Assembly: GCF_000970285.1 (NCBI RefSeq)
Contig: NZ_CP009516.1
Location: 2,521,036-2,585,035 of the forward strand
DNA: 64,000 nt
Reading direction: 5' to 3'
DNA from: Methanosarcina horonobensis HB-1 = JCM 15518
GTDB lineage: Archaea > Halobacteriota > Methanosarcinia > Methanosarcinales > Methanosarcinaceae
Shown: positions 57,746-64,000 of the stretch, piece by piece
How positions within the stretch are numbered: the first letter of the stretch is position 1
Layout of the letters: every line of letters starts with the position of its first letter
Notes under the pieces: generated by a model
Database searches by the model: none
The model's input: the letters and a program-made list of their open reading frames with translations, nothing else
Told to the model about the DNA's origin: nothing
Made by a program: the position numbers and the translations under genes

Positions 57746-59281
57746 TCATGTAGAGATTTCGGATAAAATAACCTCTTTTTCTGCAGCTTTTTTTTCTTTT
57801 GCCTCAGCAACTCTTTTTACCTCTCTCTGAGAGTAGAACCACAGCGGGACATAAAGACAGAGCACGAAAAAGCCGACTCCGGTTGTAGCCCATCCAAGTT
57901 CGAGGCTGTTGAGGTAAATTATACCCACAAGAAAGAACGGGATATTCAAAACTGCAGTTACCATTGCTACACTTTTCCAGCCTTTTGGGGCTTTAAAGGG
58001 TCTGTCAAGTTTTGAGAGTTCCGGGTCGTTTCTTACCTTTACGTAGGTATAGAGACTTATCCCGTTTGCGCAGATATATCCGATTGCAGAGGCTGCCAGA
58101 ATTGCTGTCGGAGTCCCGAGCAGGATCAGGCACATGTTAAAAAGGGCATCTGCAATCATTGCATTCATCGGATGTCCGTGAGAGTTAAGTTTGCTCAGAA
58201 ATTCAGGCAGGTTGCCTTCAACTGACATTGAATATATCGACCTTGCCGATGAAAGAAAAGCTGTCTGGATAATAAGGAGCATCGCCCCTACAAGCATGAT
58301 AATTGCAATAGAAGCTCCTAACGTGCCAAGCGTGAGGTTGGCAATGGGAAGCATAGGTGATATGGGTTCGGAAAGTACACCTTCAACTCCGAGCGTACCG
58401 ATAACCGAAGTCTGAACAAGAACATAGAGTACAAGGCAGATCCCTCCGCAGACCAGAAGGGCTTTTGGAGTGTCAGTATTCGGGTTCTTATATTCAGGAC
58501 CATAGATAGCTGCTGTTTCCCAGGCGCAGGCACTCCATTCTGCCATTGCAAAAATCCCAAAGAGAATCAGGATATGTTCCAGGTCCCAGGTCCAGTCTGT
58601 CGGGAACCATGAGCCGGTGATATTGGCCAGGTGGAAGTCCCCTGTGAGTAAAGGTGCAACCGTGATGACTATTAGAGGAATAAGAGATATCACAGCCAGG
58701 ATATAGCCGGCTCTTGCTCCGTTTTTGAGCCCTTTAGAGTTTATAACTGCAAGAGACCCGAAGATTACTGCTCCGACCATTAAAGAGAGCAGGGTATCCG
58801 GAAAAGCGGAGAAAGCGGGAACAAGACCTTTAAGGTAACTTCCGATAAGGATTGCATAGATCGCAAGCACGGGGCTCCAGCCGAACCAGTAGCTCCAAGC
58901 GCTGAAACCGCCGATGAATTTTCCGAATTTAAATTTCCCTTTATTATTTTTGTTAGAGCTTGAGCCAAAGACGGTCTGCGTATAACCTGGCAAACCCGAT
59001 GCCTTTGGAAAGACAGTTGAAAGCTCTCCGAAAGCCAGGTTCTGGAAAAAGCCCAGGAAAATGGTAAGGCCCCAGACAGCTATTGAAAAAGCCCATACAT
59101 AACCCGTAAAATAGCCTATTGAAGGCAAGATAAGTAAAGGAACACCGAGGGCTATTGCAAGTCCCTGTTTCCAATCGATTGCCCTCTCAAGTTCTTTTAA
59201 GTCACAGCTTGCCCTGCTGCATTCTTCAGCATGCTGCCAGTCGATCTGAGAATCAGAAGTCGAAGTATGGTTGTTGCTCAT
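57746..59281 (-). CDS. mtbP: Dimethylamine permease-like transporter (APC superfamily)
   Basis: A 511-residue integral membrane protein from the ATG at 59281 (AAAGGTG 6 bases upstream). About twelve transmembrane segments; opening IDWKQGLAIALGVPLLILPS, then typical APC-family GYFTGYVWAFS. Located directly behind mtbB (26 bases) in the mtbC-mtbB operon, where Methanosarcina carries the gene called mtbP; a role in importing dimethylamine is inferred from that context. The C-terminal segment is polar (KEKKAAEKEVILSEIST). Two amino-acid permease motifs are visible; the substrate has not been tested here. Confidence 0.88.
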   Translation of the reverse strand: MSNNHTSTSDSQIDWQHAEECSRASCDLKELERAIDWKQGLAIALGVPLLILPSIGYFTGYVWAFSIAVWGLTIFLGFFQNLAFGELSTVFPKASGLPGYTQTVFGSSSNKNNKGKFKFGKFIGGFSAWSYWFGWSPVLAIYAILIGSYLKGLVPAFSAFPDTLLSLMVGAVIFGSLAVINSKGLKNGARAGYILAVISLIPLIVITVAPLLTGDFHLANITGSWFPTDWTWDLEHILILFGIFAMAEWSACAWETAAIYGPEYKNPNTDTPKALLVCGGICLVLYVLVQTSVIGTLGVEGVLSEPISPMLPIANLTLGTLGASIAIIMLVGAMLLIIQTAFLSSARSIYSMSVEGNLPEFLSKLNSHGHPMNAMIADALFNMCLILLGTPTAILAASAIGYICANGISLYTYVKVRNDPELSKLDRPFKAPKGWKSVAMVTAVLNIPFFLVGIIYLNSLELGWATTGVGFFVLCLYVPLWFYSQREVKRVAEAKEKKAAEKEVILSEIST

Positions 59282-59306
59282 AAAATCACCTTTTTTCCGA
59301 TCATTC

Positions 59307-60710
59307 TCAGGCAATCTGTTTCCTGAAGAGTTCGCAGGAATTAATCTTTATATCGAGCAGCTTCTCGATGTTCATTTTTGCGGCAATGCCTTTGGCTGCA
59401 CCCGGAACTGAGGTAATGATTCCAATATCGAGTTCCTCACGGAGCTCGCGCATTACATGTTCGTCAGCAAGGTCCCTGGTTTCGACATTTAGTTTCTTTG
59501 CTACGTACTCCTTTGCCTCTCCGATGCGCATATTCTTTGAGAATTCCATCCTTGCAACAAGGTCGCCTGCTGCTCTCATTCCTGTCATTCCTGAAGCCAT
59601 TATGTGGGAAATCGGCATACCCAGCGGGTCGCCGACCCCGATCTATATGCCGTCTACTCCGGCAACCTCGACCATTGCCTTGCTTGCCCTTGTAACGGCA
59701 TCAATCGGAGGAGTCTCAAGCATGGGGATTCCGCCAACACCCATGCCCATATTCACATGGCAGGGGATTGAAGAAATTTCAACTGCTGCTTTTATGAATG
59801 TAACAGCTCGTGCCAGATTCCACGGAGAAGTCTTACTGGTATTGGTATTGCATACGGGTCCGAAAACGTTTGCTCCTGCTTTTGCTGCAAGAGGTGCTTG
59901 TTCATGAGGCCAGAGCCCTGCAAGGCGCACGCCATCGTATTCCAGTTCTCCATGCATACCGAGCACCATCTCTCCTGCCATGCCAACTTCGATATACATC
60001 TCCGGAAATTGAGCCCTCAGGATTTCAACTGCACTGAGTGTGCCATACATATCGGCATCTCCGGCTGCAGCAGTTGTGTCAAAATTGACGCCATCAGCTC
60101 CGGAGGCAAGAAGCTTTTGCATAACCCATACGGTATCCCTTGTAAGATGTTCGGCTGCATGTTCCATGGATTTCTGTGCTTTATCGATCTTGAACATCTT
60201 CATTAAGTCGCCCGGGTTTTCGAAGGGGCCGTCAGGAGTATAATAAAGTCCCATGTTCGGCATTGCGCCGTAAAAGAGAGGAATGATCATATTCTGCTGG
60301 CAGGCTTCCATTGCCTGGCACTCGTTTGCAACAACAGGCTTTACCGGCTTGAAACTATAGTCAATGTGCCCGAGTTCCATCGTATCTGCACCAAAAGCTC
60401 TTTCATGCACCATGCAGCCGACAAGCCGGCTTGAAGGGATGCCAACTCCACTGTTGCCCTGGTCACCGTCAAGCCTGAGGGTCCCGATGTCGTGAGTGAC
60501 CGGTACTTCCATACCCTGCTCGACACTGACGGCTTTTCCGGGCATCATAAGGATTTCGGCAAGCTTGTCGATTTCATTAGCACTGAGATCAGGGATTTCT
60601 CCCAGATCAGCAGCATTTGCTGAGCCTGATTCGATTTCACTGAGGATTTTTTCTTTCGTGAGGTAGATTCTTTTACCATCACCCATCCTCAAAGCGTATT
60701 CAGTAACCAT
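59307..60710 (-). CDS. mtbB: Dimethylamine:corrinoid methyltransferase, pyrrolysine protein
   Basis: A 467-residue enzyme read through an amber codon at 59643-59645 (codon 356). It transfers a methyl group from dimethylamine to the Co(I) corrinoid of MtbC in methanogenesis. Seen: [20 protein letters not shown] at the start, [20 protein letters not shown]-like first half, [33 protein letters not shown], and around the amber VDGI[18 protein letters not shown]. After the amber 111 residues follow without another stop ([20 protein letters not shown]). Length matches known MtbB proteins. Pyrrolysine supplies the amine-binding group. It lies 110 bp behind mtbC and 26 bases before mtbP. Confidence 0.97.
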
Positions 60711-60820
60711 TTTTTATCCTCCATTGCTCAAATTCGACTGATTAACTTTAGTGAGTGAAATTGAACTGCTATACTCAAATTATTAAATTTGGACTGTTAC
60801 ATTATGACTAAAAATGGGAT

Positions 60821-61465
60821 TCAGAGCAGCAGTTCTTTTGCCTTTGCCACGGCTTCACTTGCATTTTCTGCATAACAGTCTGCGCCTATTTTGTCAGCCC
60901 ATGCCTGGGTTGCAGGGGCACCGCCCACCATGACCTTAACGCGGCTGCGCAGCCCTTCTTCTTTCAGGAGCTCGATAACTTCCCTCTGCCCTTGCAGGGT
61001 TGTAGTCATAAGCGAGGAGATCCCTACCATGTCAGCACCGGTTTCCTTTGCTTTCTGGACAAAGTTCCGGATAGGGACGTCCCTGCCTATGTCGTGGACT
61101 TCAAAACCGGCAGACTGGAGCATTGTAGAGACGATTGACTTGCCAATGTCGTGAACGTCGCCTTCGACTGTCCCGTTTACAATGATACCGAGCTTCTTTT
61201 CCTGAGTGCCTGCAGGCATTCCCTCTTCAAGCAATTTCACACCTGCAGTCATTGCATCAGCTGCCATCATTACATGTGGCAGGAAGAGTTTTCCCCTCTC
61301 AAACAAAACTCCTACCTGGTTCATGCCAGCAGAAAGCCCTTTTTCAATAATTTCTTCCGGCGGAAGCTCAGCCCTGGCTTTTTCAACCGCTTCGAGCACT
61401 TTTTCTTTTTTACATGAGATTACCGCATCAGCAACCTCATGGAGTAAACCTTCAATATCTGCCAT
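60821..61465 (-). CDS. mtbC: Dimethylamine corrinoid protein
   Basis: A 214-residue cobalamin-binding methyl carrier, starting at the ATG 61465 (AAAGG about 10 bases upstream). The N-terminal helical cap is about 1-85 (IEGLLHEVADAVISCKKEKV), the B12-binding Rossmann domain about 90-214, with the signature DVHDIGKSIVSTML (D-x-H-x-x-G) where His supplies the cobalt ligand, and MVGISSLMTTTLQGQREVIE. It accepts a methyl group from MtbB and hands it to MtbA for coenzyme M. First gene of the operon mtbC-mtbB-mtbP. A longer start at 61486 has no ribosome site. Confidence 0.96.
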   Translation of the reverse strand: MADIEGLLHEVADAVISCKKEKVLEAVEKARAELPPEEIIEKGLSAGMNQVGVLFERGKLFLPHVMMAADAMTAGVKLLEEGMPAGTQEKKLGIIVNGTVEGDVHDIGKSIVSTMLQSAGFEVHDIGRDVPIRNFVQKAKETGADMVGISSLMTTTLQGQREVIELLKEEGLRSRVKVMVGGAPATQAWADKIGADCYAENASEAVAKAKELLL

Positions 61466-61549
61466 TTTTTTCAGTCCTTTTCTCATCTCAAGATAACTTA
61501 GAGTTGTCTTCTTTATCGGAAGACGGTAAGTTGTTTCCTAGTAATGATA

Positions 61550-61560
61550 TTTATATTTTC
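61550..61560 (-). promoter_or_regulatory. Probable box A of the mtbC operon
   Basis: On the minus strand AAAATATAAAT at 61560-61550 lies about 85 bases before the mtbC start, leaving a leader of roughly 60 bases. A hairpin GTCTTC-TTTATCG-GAAGAC (61507-61525) is within the leader or at its start. Confidence 0.45.
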
Positions 61561-61780
61561 CTAAAAATTGAATAAAAATATCAGAATGTTTACATTGTTT
61601 CTAAAAACTCAAACAGTCCTTTTTTCTTCTAAAATAAGAAAATTTCAACTTAAAAAATGAAATCTGGCAAGAAATTGAGAAGATTTAAAGGTTTACATAA
61701 AAGTTGAGCAGATTTAAGGATTTTTATACTAATTAGTTAAGTTCATTAGAAAAAAACATCCTTATCCGCAAGTGAAAGGT

Positions 61781-61824
61781 GAGAATATCTCAAGAGAATG
61801 TATTCTCAAAGAGAATGTATTCTC
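61781..61824. repeat. Clustered short palindromes upstream of mtbC
   Basis: GAGAATATCTC at 61781-61791, GAGAATGTATTCTC at 61794-61807 and GAGAATGTATTCTC at 61811-61824: two identical 14-bp palindromes and one degenerate copy in 44 bp, spaced 17 bases apart for the exact pair. A possible regulator-binding array. Confidence 0.6.
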
Positions 61825-61841
61825 AGGGTCAGTTCCCTAAT

Positions 61842-62131
61842 TTATTTTTCATGCTTTTTTCTGATTTCTGTAGAGGATATCCCATCGTCTTCATATTCAT
61901 CTACAGGGATAATCTCGCAAAACTCAAGGACTTCAGGATTGATGTAAAGCTTAACGGATTTCCTGTGAAACACCATGAAGCGTACATTCTTTTCCTTAAA
62001 ATGCTTTAAAATAGTGGATGTGTCTGCTGTACCGTTATAATATTTTGGATCAAAGATCCTGTTAATGGTGTCTGCACCAACGATAAAAGTACTGTCAGGG
62101 AAAAGGGCAGCTTTTTGAAGGGAAATTAGAG
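61842..62131 (-). pseudogene. C-terminal remnant of an NMN-adenylyltransferase-like protein
   Basis: On the minus strand, in one frame: LISLQKAALFPDSTFIVGAD, then TINRIFDPKYYNG, STILKHFKEKNVRFMVFHRK, YINPEVLEFCEIIPVDEYED and DGISSTEIRKKHEK-stop (61842). ISSTEIR is the C-terminal signature of the cytidylyltransferase/NMNAT fold, and FIVGADTINR the conserved middle. The N-terminal HxGH half is absent because an in-frame TAA stands upstream. So only the C-terminal two thirds of the fold remain. Unrelated to mtbC in function. Confidence 0.7.
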
Positions 62132-62175
62132 GTAATAGTTAATATATCTTTTTCAACAATGTAAAAAAAATAACT

Positions 62176-62508
62176 TTAAGCAAAGTATAATGTTTTCATA
62201 TCGGGGGTGTATAAATTAAGCTCTAATATAATTTTCTCTATAAGTTCTTTGCAGCATGGCCTGGTAATCCCAAATTTTTCTATTACTATATCCTCTAGAT
62301 CTTCTATCTTCATACCATTATAAACCATGCTGCCAAGACTCAAAAATACATATCTTAAAAGGTCTTTTTCGGAAATAGTGTCTATAATTTCAACATTAGA
62401 TAATGAATATTTATATGCTTGTTCTTCTGTTTGCTCTTCATCCATTTCAAGTCGTACATTATAATATACTTCATTATAGCATACAGGACACCGCGCTTTT
62501 ATATACAC
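62176..62508 (-). CDS. Hypothetical protein with CxxC motifs
   Basis: A 110-residue protein, not recognised. An N-terminal CxxC (KARCPVCYNEVYYNVRLEM), a long acidic middle (EMDEEQTEEQAYKYSLS) and a C-terminal helical part with PCCKELIEKIILELN; the Cys pairs may bind zinc. No signal or membrane segment. The promoter region to the right (62509-62594) is short and separates it from the RHH gene on the same strand. Composition is AT-rich like the other genes at this end. Confidence 0.6.
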   Translation of the reverse strand: MYIKARCPVCYNEVYYNVRLEMDEEQTEEQAYKYSLSNVEIIDTISEKDLLRYVFLSLGSMVYNGMKIEDLEDIVIEKFGITRPCCKELIEKIILELNLYTPDMKTLYFA

Positions 62509-62594
62509 TATATGACCCCTTATTTTTTATAAGTAGTAATCATATAATTATATTCTAAAAATATATAACAGTTGTTAAAGCGCTGTGAAAGTGT

Positions 62595-62960
62595 TCATTC
62601 AAAAAAAACTTTTCTTGTATTTTTGGGCAATTCCTTATCTTTTTCTTCTTCTATCCCTAGAGCTCGATCATAACATTCAATTGCTTTTTCTAACTCTCCC
62701 ATTTTTTGATATGCAATCCCCTTCTGTTTCCATATTTCTCTTTCAAATTGTTCTTGCTCTTCAGTCTGATGTTTCTTTGCGTAGTCATTTGTTTGATTTT
62801 TCATATCTATCTCAGCAAATAACATATTTAGTGCCTGAGATACCACATCAGACATACTACTATACTCCTCACTATCCACAAGCTCAATTACTCTTTTTTT
62901 GATAGAAGGGCTCAATGTCGCATTGATAGAATCCTTCTTTCGCTCATACTTCGCAACCAT
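62595..62960 (-). CDS. Ribbon-helix-helix protein with a TPR-like tail
   Basis: A 121-residue protein. The N-terminal part (about 8-50) reads DSINATLSPSIKKRVIELVD and EEYSSMSDVVSQALNMLF, the ribbon-helix-helix pattern of CopG/ParD-like DNA-binding proteins. After a Gln/Glu-rich linker, the C-terminal 35 residues (IWKQKGIAYQKMGELEKAIE, CYDRALGIEEEKDKE) form one tetratricopeptide repeat. RHH plus TPR in one short chain is unusual. It is divergent from a second RHH gene at 63142, with a perfect palindrome between them, so it is probably an autoregulator. No toxin gene is adjacent. Confidence 0.7.
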   Translation of the reverse strand: MVAKYERKKDSINATLSPSIKKRVIELVDSEEYSSMSDVVSQALNMLFAEIDMKNQTNDYAKKHQTEEQEQFEREIWKQKGIAYQKMGELEKAIECYDRALGIEEEKDKELPKNTRKVFFE

Positions 62961-63011
62961 AATATCTCTAATACGGTTGCTTCATAAGATTAAATAATCT
63001 TCTGAAGTATC

Positions 63012-63030
63012 AATGAAACGTTGTTTCATT
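63012..63030. promoter_or_regulatory. Palindromic operator between divergent RHH genes
   Basis: AATGAAAC-GTT-GTTTCATT is a perfect 8-bp dyad with a 3-base centre in the 181-bp gap between the two RHH genes. TATA-like CATATATATAC lies 12 bases to the right (63042-63052), so a bound repressor could block that promoter. Related half-sites (GTGAAACAC at 63088-63096) follow. Confidence 0.6.
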
Positions 63031-63141
63031 AGGTTAACCAAACATATATATACGTTAATGTCTTTTTATGTTATAGTGAAGCAATTGTGAAACACAATAA
63101 AGCTTACTACGCAAATAGTGAAATATTATGGAGATTGAAAT

Positions 63142-63306
63142 ATGAGTATTGTACTAGGAGCAAAATTCCCTGACACAATAGTAAATAAAGTGGATAATTA
63201 CGTCTCAAAAGGTAGCTATCTATCAAGATCTGATGCAGTCCGTGATCTAATCAGGCGAGGGCTTGTAAGCAAAGCAAGAGAAGATCAAGAAGGTGTTTCA
63301 GCATGA
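63142..63306 (+). CDS. Ribbon-helix-helix DNA-binding protein
   Basis: A 54-residue protein, almost entirely one ribbon-helix-helix: strand IVLGAKFPDTIVNKVDNYVS, then the helices KGSYLSRSDAVRDLIRRGLV. It resembles archaeal CopG/MetJ-like repressors. Its stop overlaps the start of the next gene (ATGA), the first of a chain of such overlaps to the end of the window. Probably the regulator of that gene set, acting at the palindrome upstream. Confidence 0.75.
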   Translation: MSIVLGAKFPDTIVNKVDNYVSKGSYLSRSDAVRDLIRRGLVSKAREDQEGVSA

Positions 63307-63482
63307 GCCTCTTTTCTCTTCTTCAGCTCTTCTCAGAAAAATGCGAATATGCTGAAAAATGTGGAGGGTTCCGGGACAACTCTTATACTTGCTCTAAAAC
63401 TCCGGAAAAAAGCCCTTGCGGGATATATAAAAGGTTCTGCAGAGGAGATATTCTTTCGTATCCTGCGGAGGCCCAGGCATGA
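63303..63482 (+). CDS. Small Cys-rich protein
   Basis: A 59-residue protein with six Cys (KCEYAEKCGGFRDNSYTCSK, SPCGIYKRFCRGD). The number and spacing suggest a disulphide-rich or metal-binding fold; no family is recognised. It begins in the ATGA overlap with the RHH gene and ends in an ATGA overlap with the next gene. Too short and coupled for chance; a real small gene, function unknown. Confidence 0.6.
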   Translation: MSLFSLLQLFSEKCEYAEKCGGFRDNSYTCSKTPEKSPCGIYKRFCRGDILSYPAEAQA

Positions 63483-63628
63483 GTGCAGAACTATTGACTC
63501 TCGCGGACCTGAGAGAAAACCATCTCGTTCGGAAATTCGCATCAATGGAAATCACGCCCTCTCTACCTCATGAAGCGGCATACTGCGCAAAGATTTGTAA
63601 AGCAATTTGCGAAGGTGGGGTACAATGA
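63479..63628 (+). CDS. Small protein of unknown function
   Basis: A 49-residue ORF that starts and ends in ATGA overlaps with its neighbours. It contains SAELLTLADLRENHLVRKFA, SMEITPSLPHEAAYCAKICK and AICEGGVQ. Helical and without a signal. Nothing known; its membership in the chain is the main evidence that it is translated. Confidence 0.5.
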   Translation: MSAELLTLADLRENHLVRKFASMEITPSLPHEAAYCAKICKAICEGGVQ

Positions 63629-63774
63629 ACTGCGATAATTGCGGATCGGAATTAAAAATAATGTCTGGTGATCTAGGGTTCTATCGTTATTGCCTGGTTT
63701 GCGGAGAAACTTATACTATCTCTACTCAGACCAAAAACACATCCAAAAGCGTTCCTGCGGTGATGAGGGCATGA
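63625..63774 (+). CDS. Small zinc-ribbon protein
   Basis: A 49-residue protein with NCDNCGSELK (3-6 CxxC) and YCLVCGETYT (about 26-29 CxxC): a compact zinc ribbon, followed by a Thr/Ser-rich tail. Fourth gene of the chain, sharing ATGA with both sides. Function unknown; zinc binding from the motif. Confidence 0.65.
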   Translation: MNCDNCGSELKIMSGDLGFYRYCLVCGETYTISTQTKNTSKSVPAVMRA

Positions 63775-64000
63775 ATTTTAACACTTTCAAAAAACTCTTT
63801 ATTTCTTTTGTTTTGTTCTCTGCTCTTATAATTTCAACAGTGAGCGGTCAGCCTGTCATCTGCCCAGGAAAAAACGTTTCCACTTGCTATGATTTTGCGG
63901 TCTCTTTCCAATCAGAAAACCCTGGATGGGGAATTGTGTCTCTCAGTACTAACCAGCAGTTTAGGGGCGTTTCGCACATAGTCAACTATCAGGTCGAAGG
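63771..64000 (+). CDS. Secreted protein, cut by the window end
   Basis: The ATG at 63771 overlaps the previous stop. The first 76 residues contain a signal peptide (FKKLFISFVLFSALIISTVS, cleavage probably after SG) and the start of a mature domain with Cys pair VICPGKNVSTCYDFAVSF and QSENPGWGIVSLSTNQQF. The remainder lies outside the window. The position at the end of a chain of tiny coupled genes suggests a structural or surface protein of the same element. Identity unknown. Confidence 0.65.
   Translation, partial: MNFNTFKKLFISFVLFSALIISTVSGQPVICPGKNVSTCYDFAVSFQSENPGWGIVSLSTNQQFRGVSHIVNYQVE

Noticed and set aside
61779-62009. A 76-codon + frame
   Set aside because: It lies opposite the NMNAT-like remnant, whose motifs are clear on the minus strand.

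Overview
The window looks like a chromosome segment of a methylotrophic methanogen of the genus Methanosarcina. The strongest evidence is the mtbC-mtbB-mtbP operon for dimethylamine methanogenesis, in which mtbB is read through an in-frame amber codon (pyrrolysine). Other support: archaeal housekeeping genes (type-A IleRS, MptE, aTrm56, AMP phosphorylase), families typical of Methanosarcina (MEDS-domain histidine kinases, UPF0228, DUF2769), AT-rich spacers, and an intron-containing tRNA-Arg. I cannot name the species.

Layout. 0.5-4.8 kb: helical-repeat protein, UPF0210 + ACT pair, TrpF-like protein coupled to a tiny ORF, DUF2769 protein. 4.9-10.9 kb: decayed and duplicated sensor-kinase territory, with a kinase fragment split by a small inversion, two copies of a 250-bp non-coding repeat, and one full-length MEDS-PAS-HisKA_2 kinase with two in-frame amber codons. 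10.9-19.5 kb: shikimate-kinase-like protein, aTrm56, AMP phosphorylase, EamA transporter, small unknown proteins, IS5 remnant. 20-27 kb: UPF0228, truncated propeller protein, TetR with a divergent methyltransferase, alpha/beta hydrolase broken by a TnpB-only insertion sequence, ferredoxin-nitroreductase, DJ-1/PfpI protein. 27.4-35.6 kb: tRNA-Leu(CAA), CutA, M50 protease, K+ channel and TrkA proteins, two KaiC-like ATPases, one coupled to a response regulator.

36-46.6 kb is an accessory block around tRNA-Arg(TCG): a PadR operon of bacterial look, decayed methyltransferase and GNAT genes, and a complete nine-gene N-ATPase operon (atpDCQRBEFAG), the laterally transferred Na+-type form of F-ATPase. 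Its b and alpha subunits carry long charged tails, and the b tail contains an exact 96-bp duplication. 46.8-57.6 kb: membrane protein, ileS, mptE, zinc-ribbon proteins, AAA/DUF4143 ATPase, with long non-coding stretches. 57.7-61.5 kb: mtbP, mtbB, mtbC on the minus strand. In this pathway MtbB moves a methyl group from dimethylamine to the corrinoid of MtbC, and MtbP probably imports the substrate.

From 62.6 kb to the end the character changes. Two divergent ribbon-helix-helix genes flank a perfect palindrome, followed by a chain of very small genes with ATGA overlaps (RHH, Cys-rich, unknown, zinc ribbon, secreted protein cut by the window end). This resembles the edge of an integrated virus or plasmid. 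The two most unusual points are the double-amber kinase and this right-hand gene chain.
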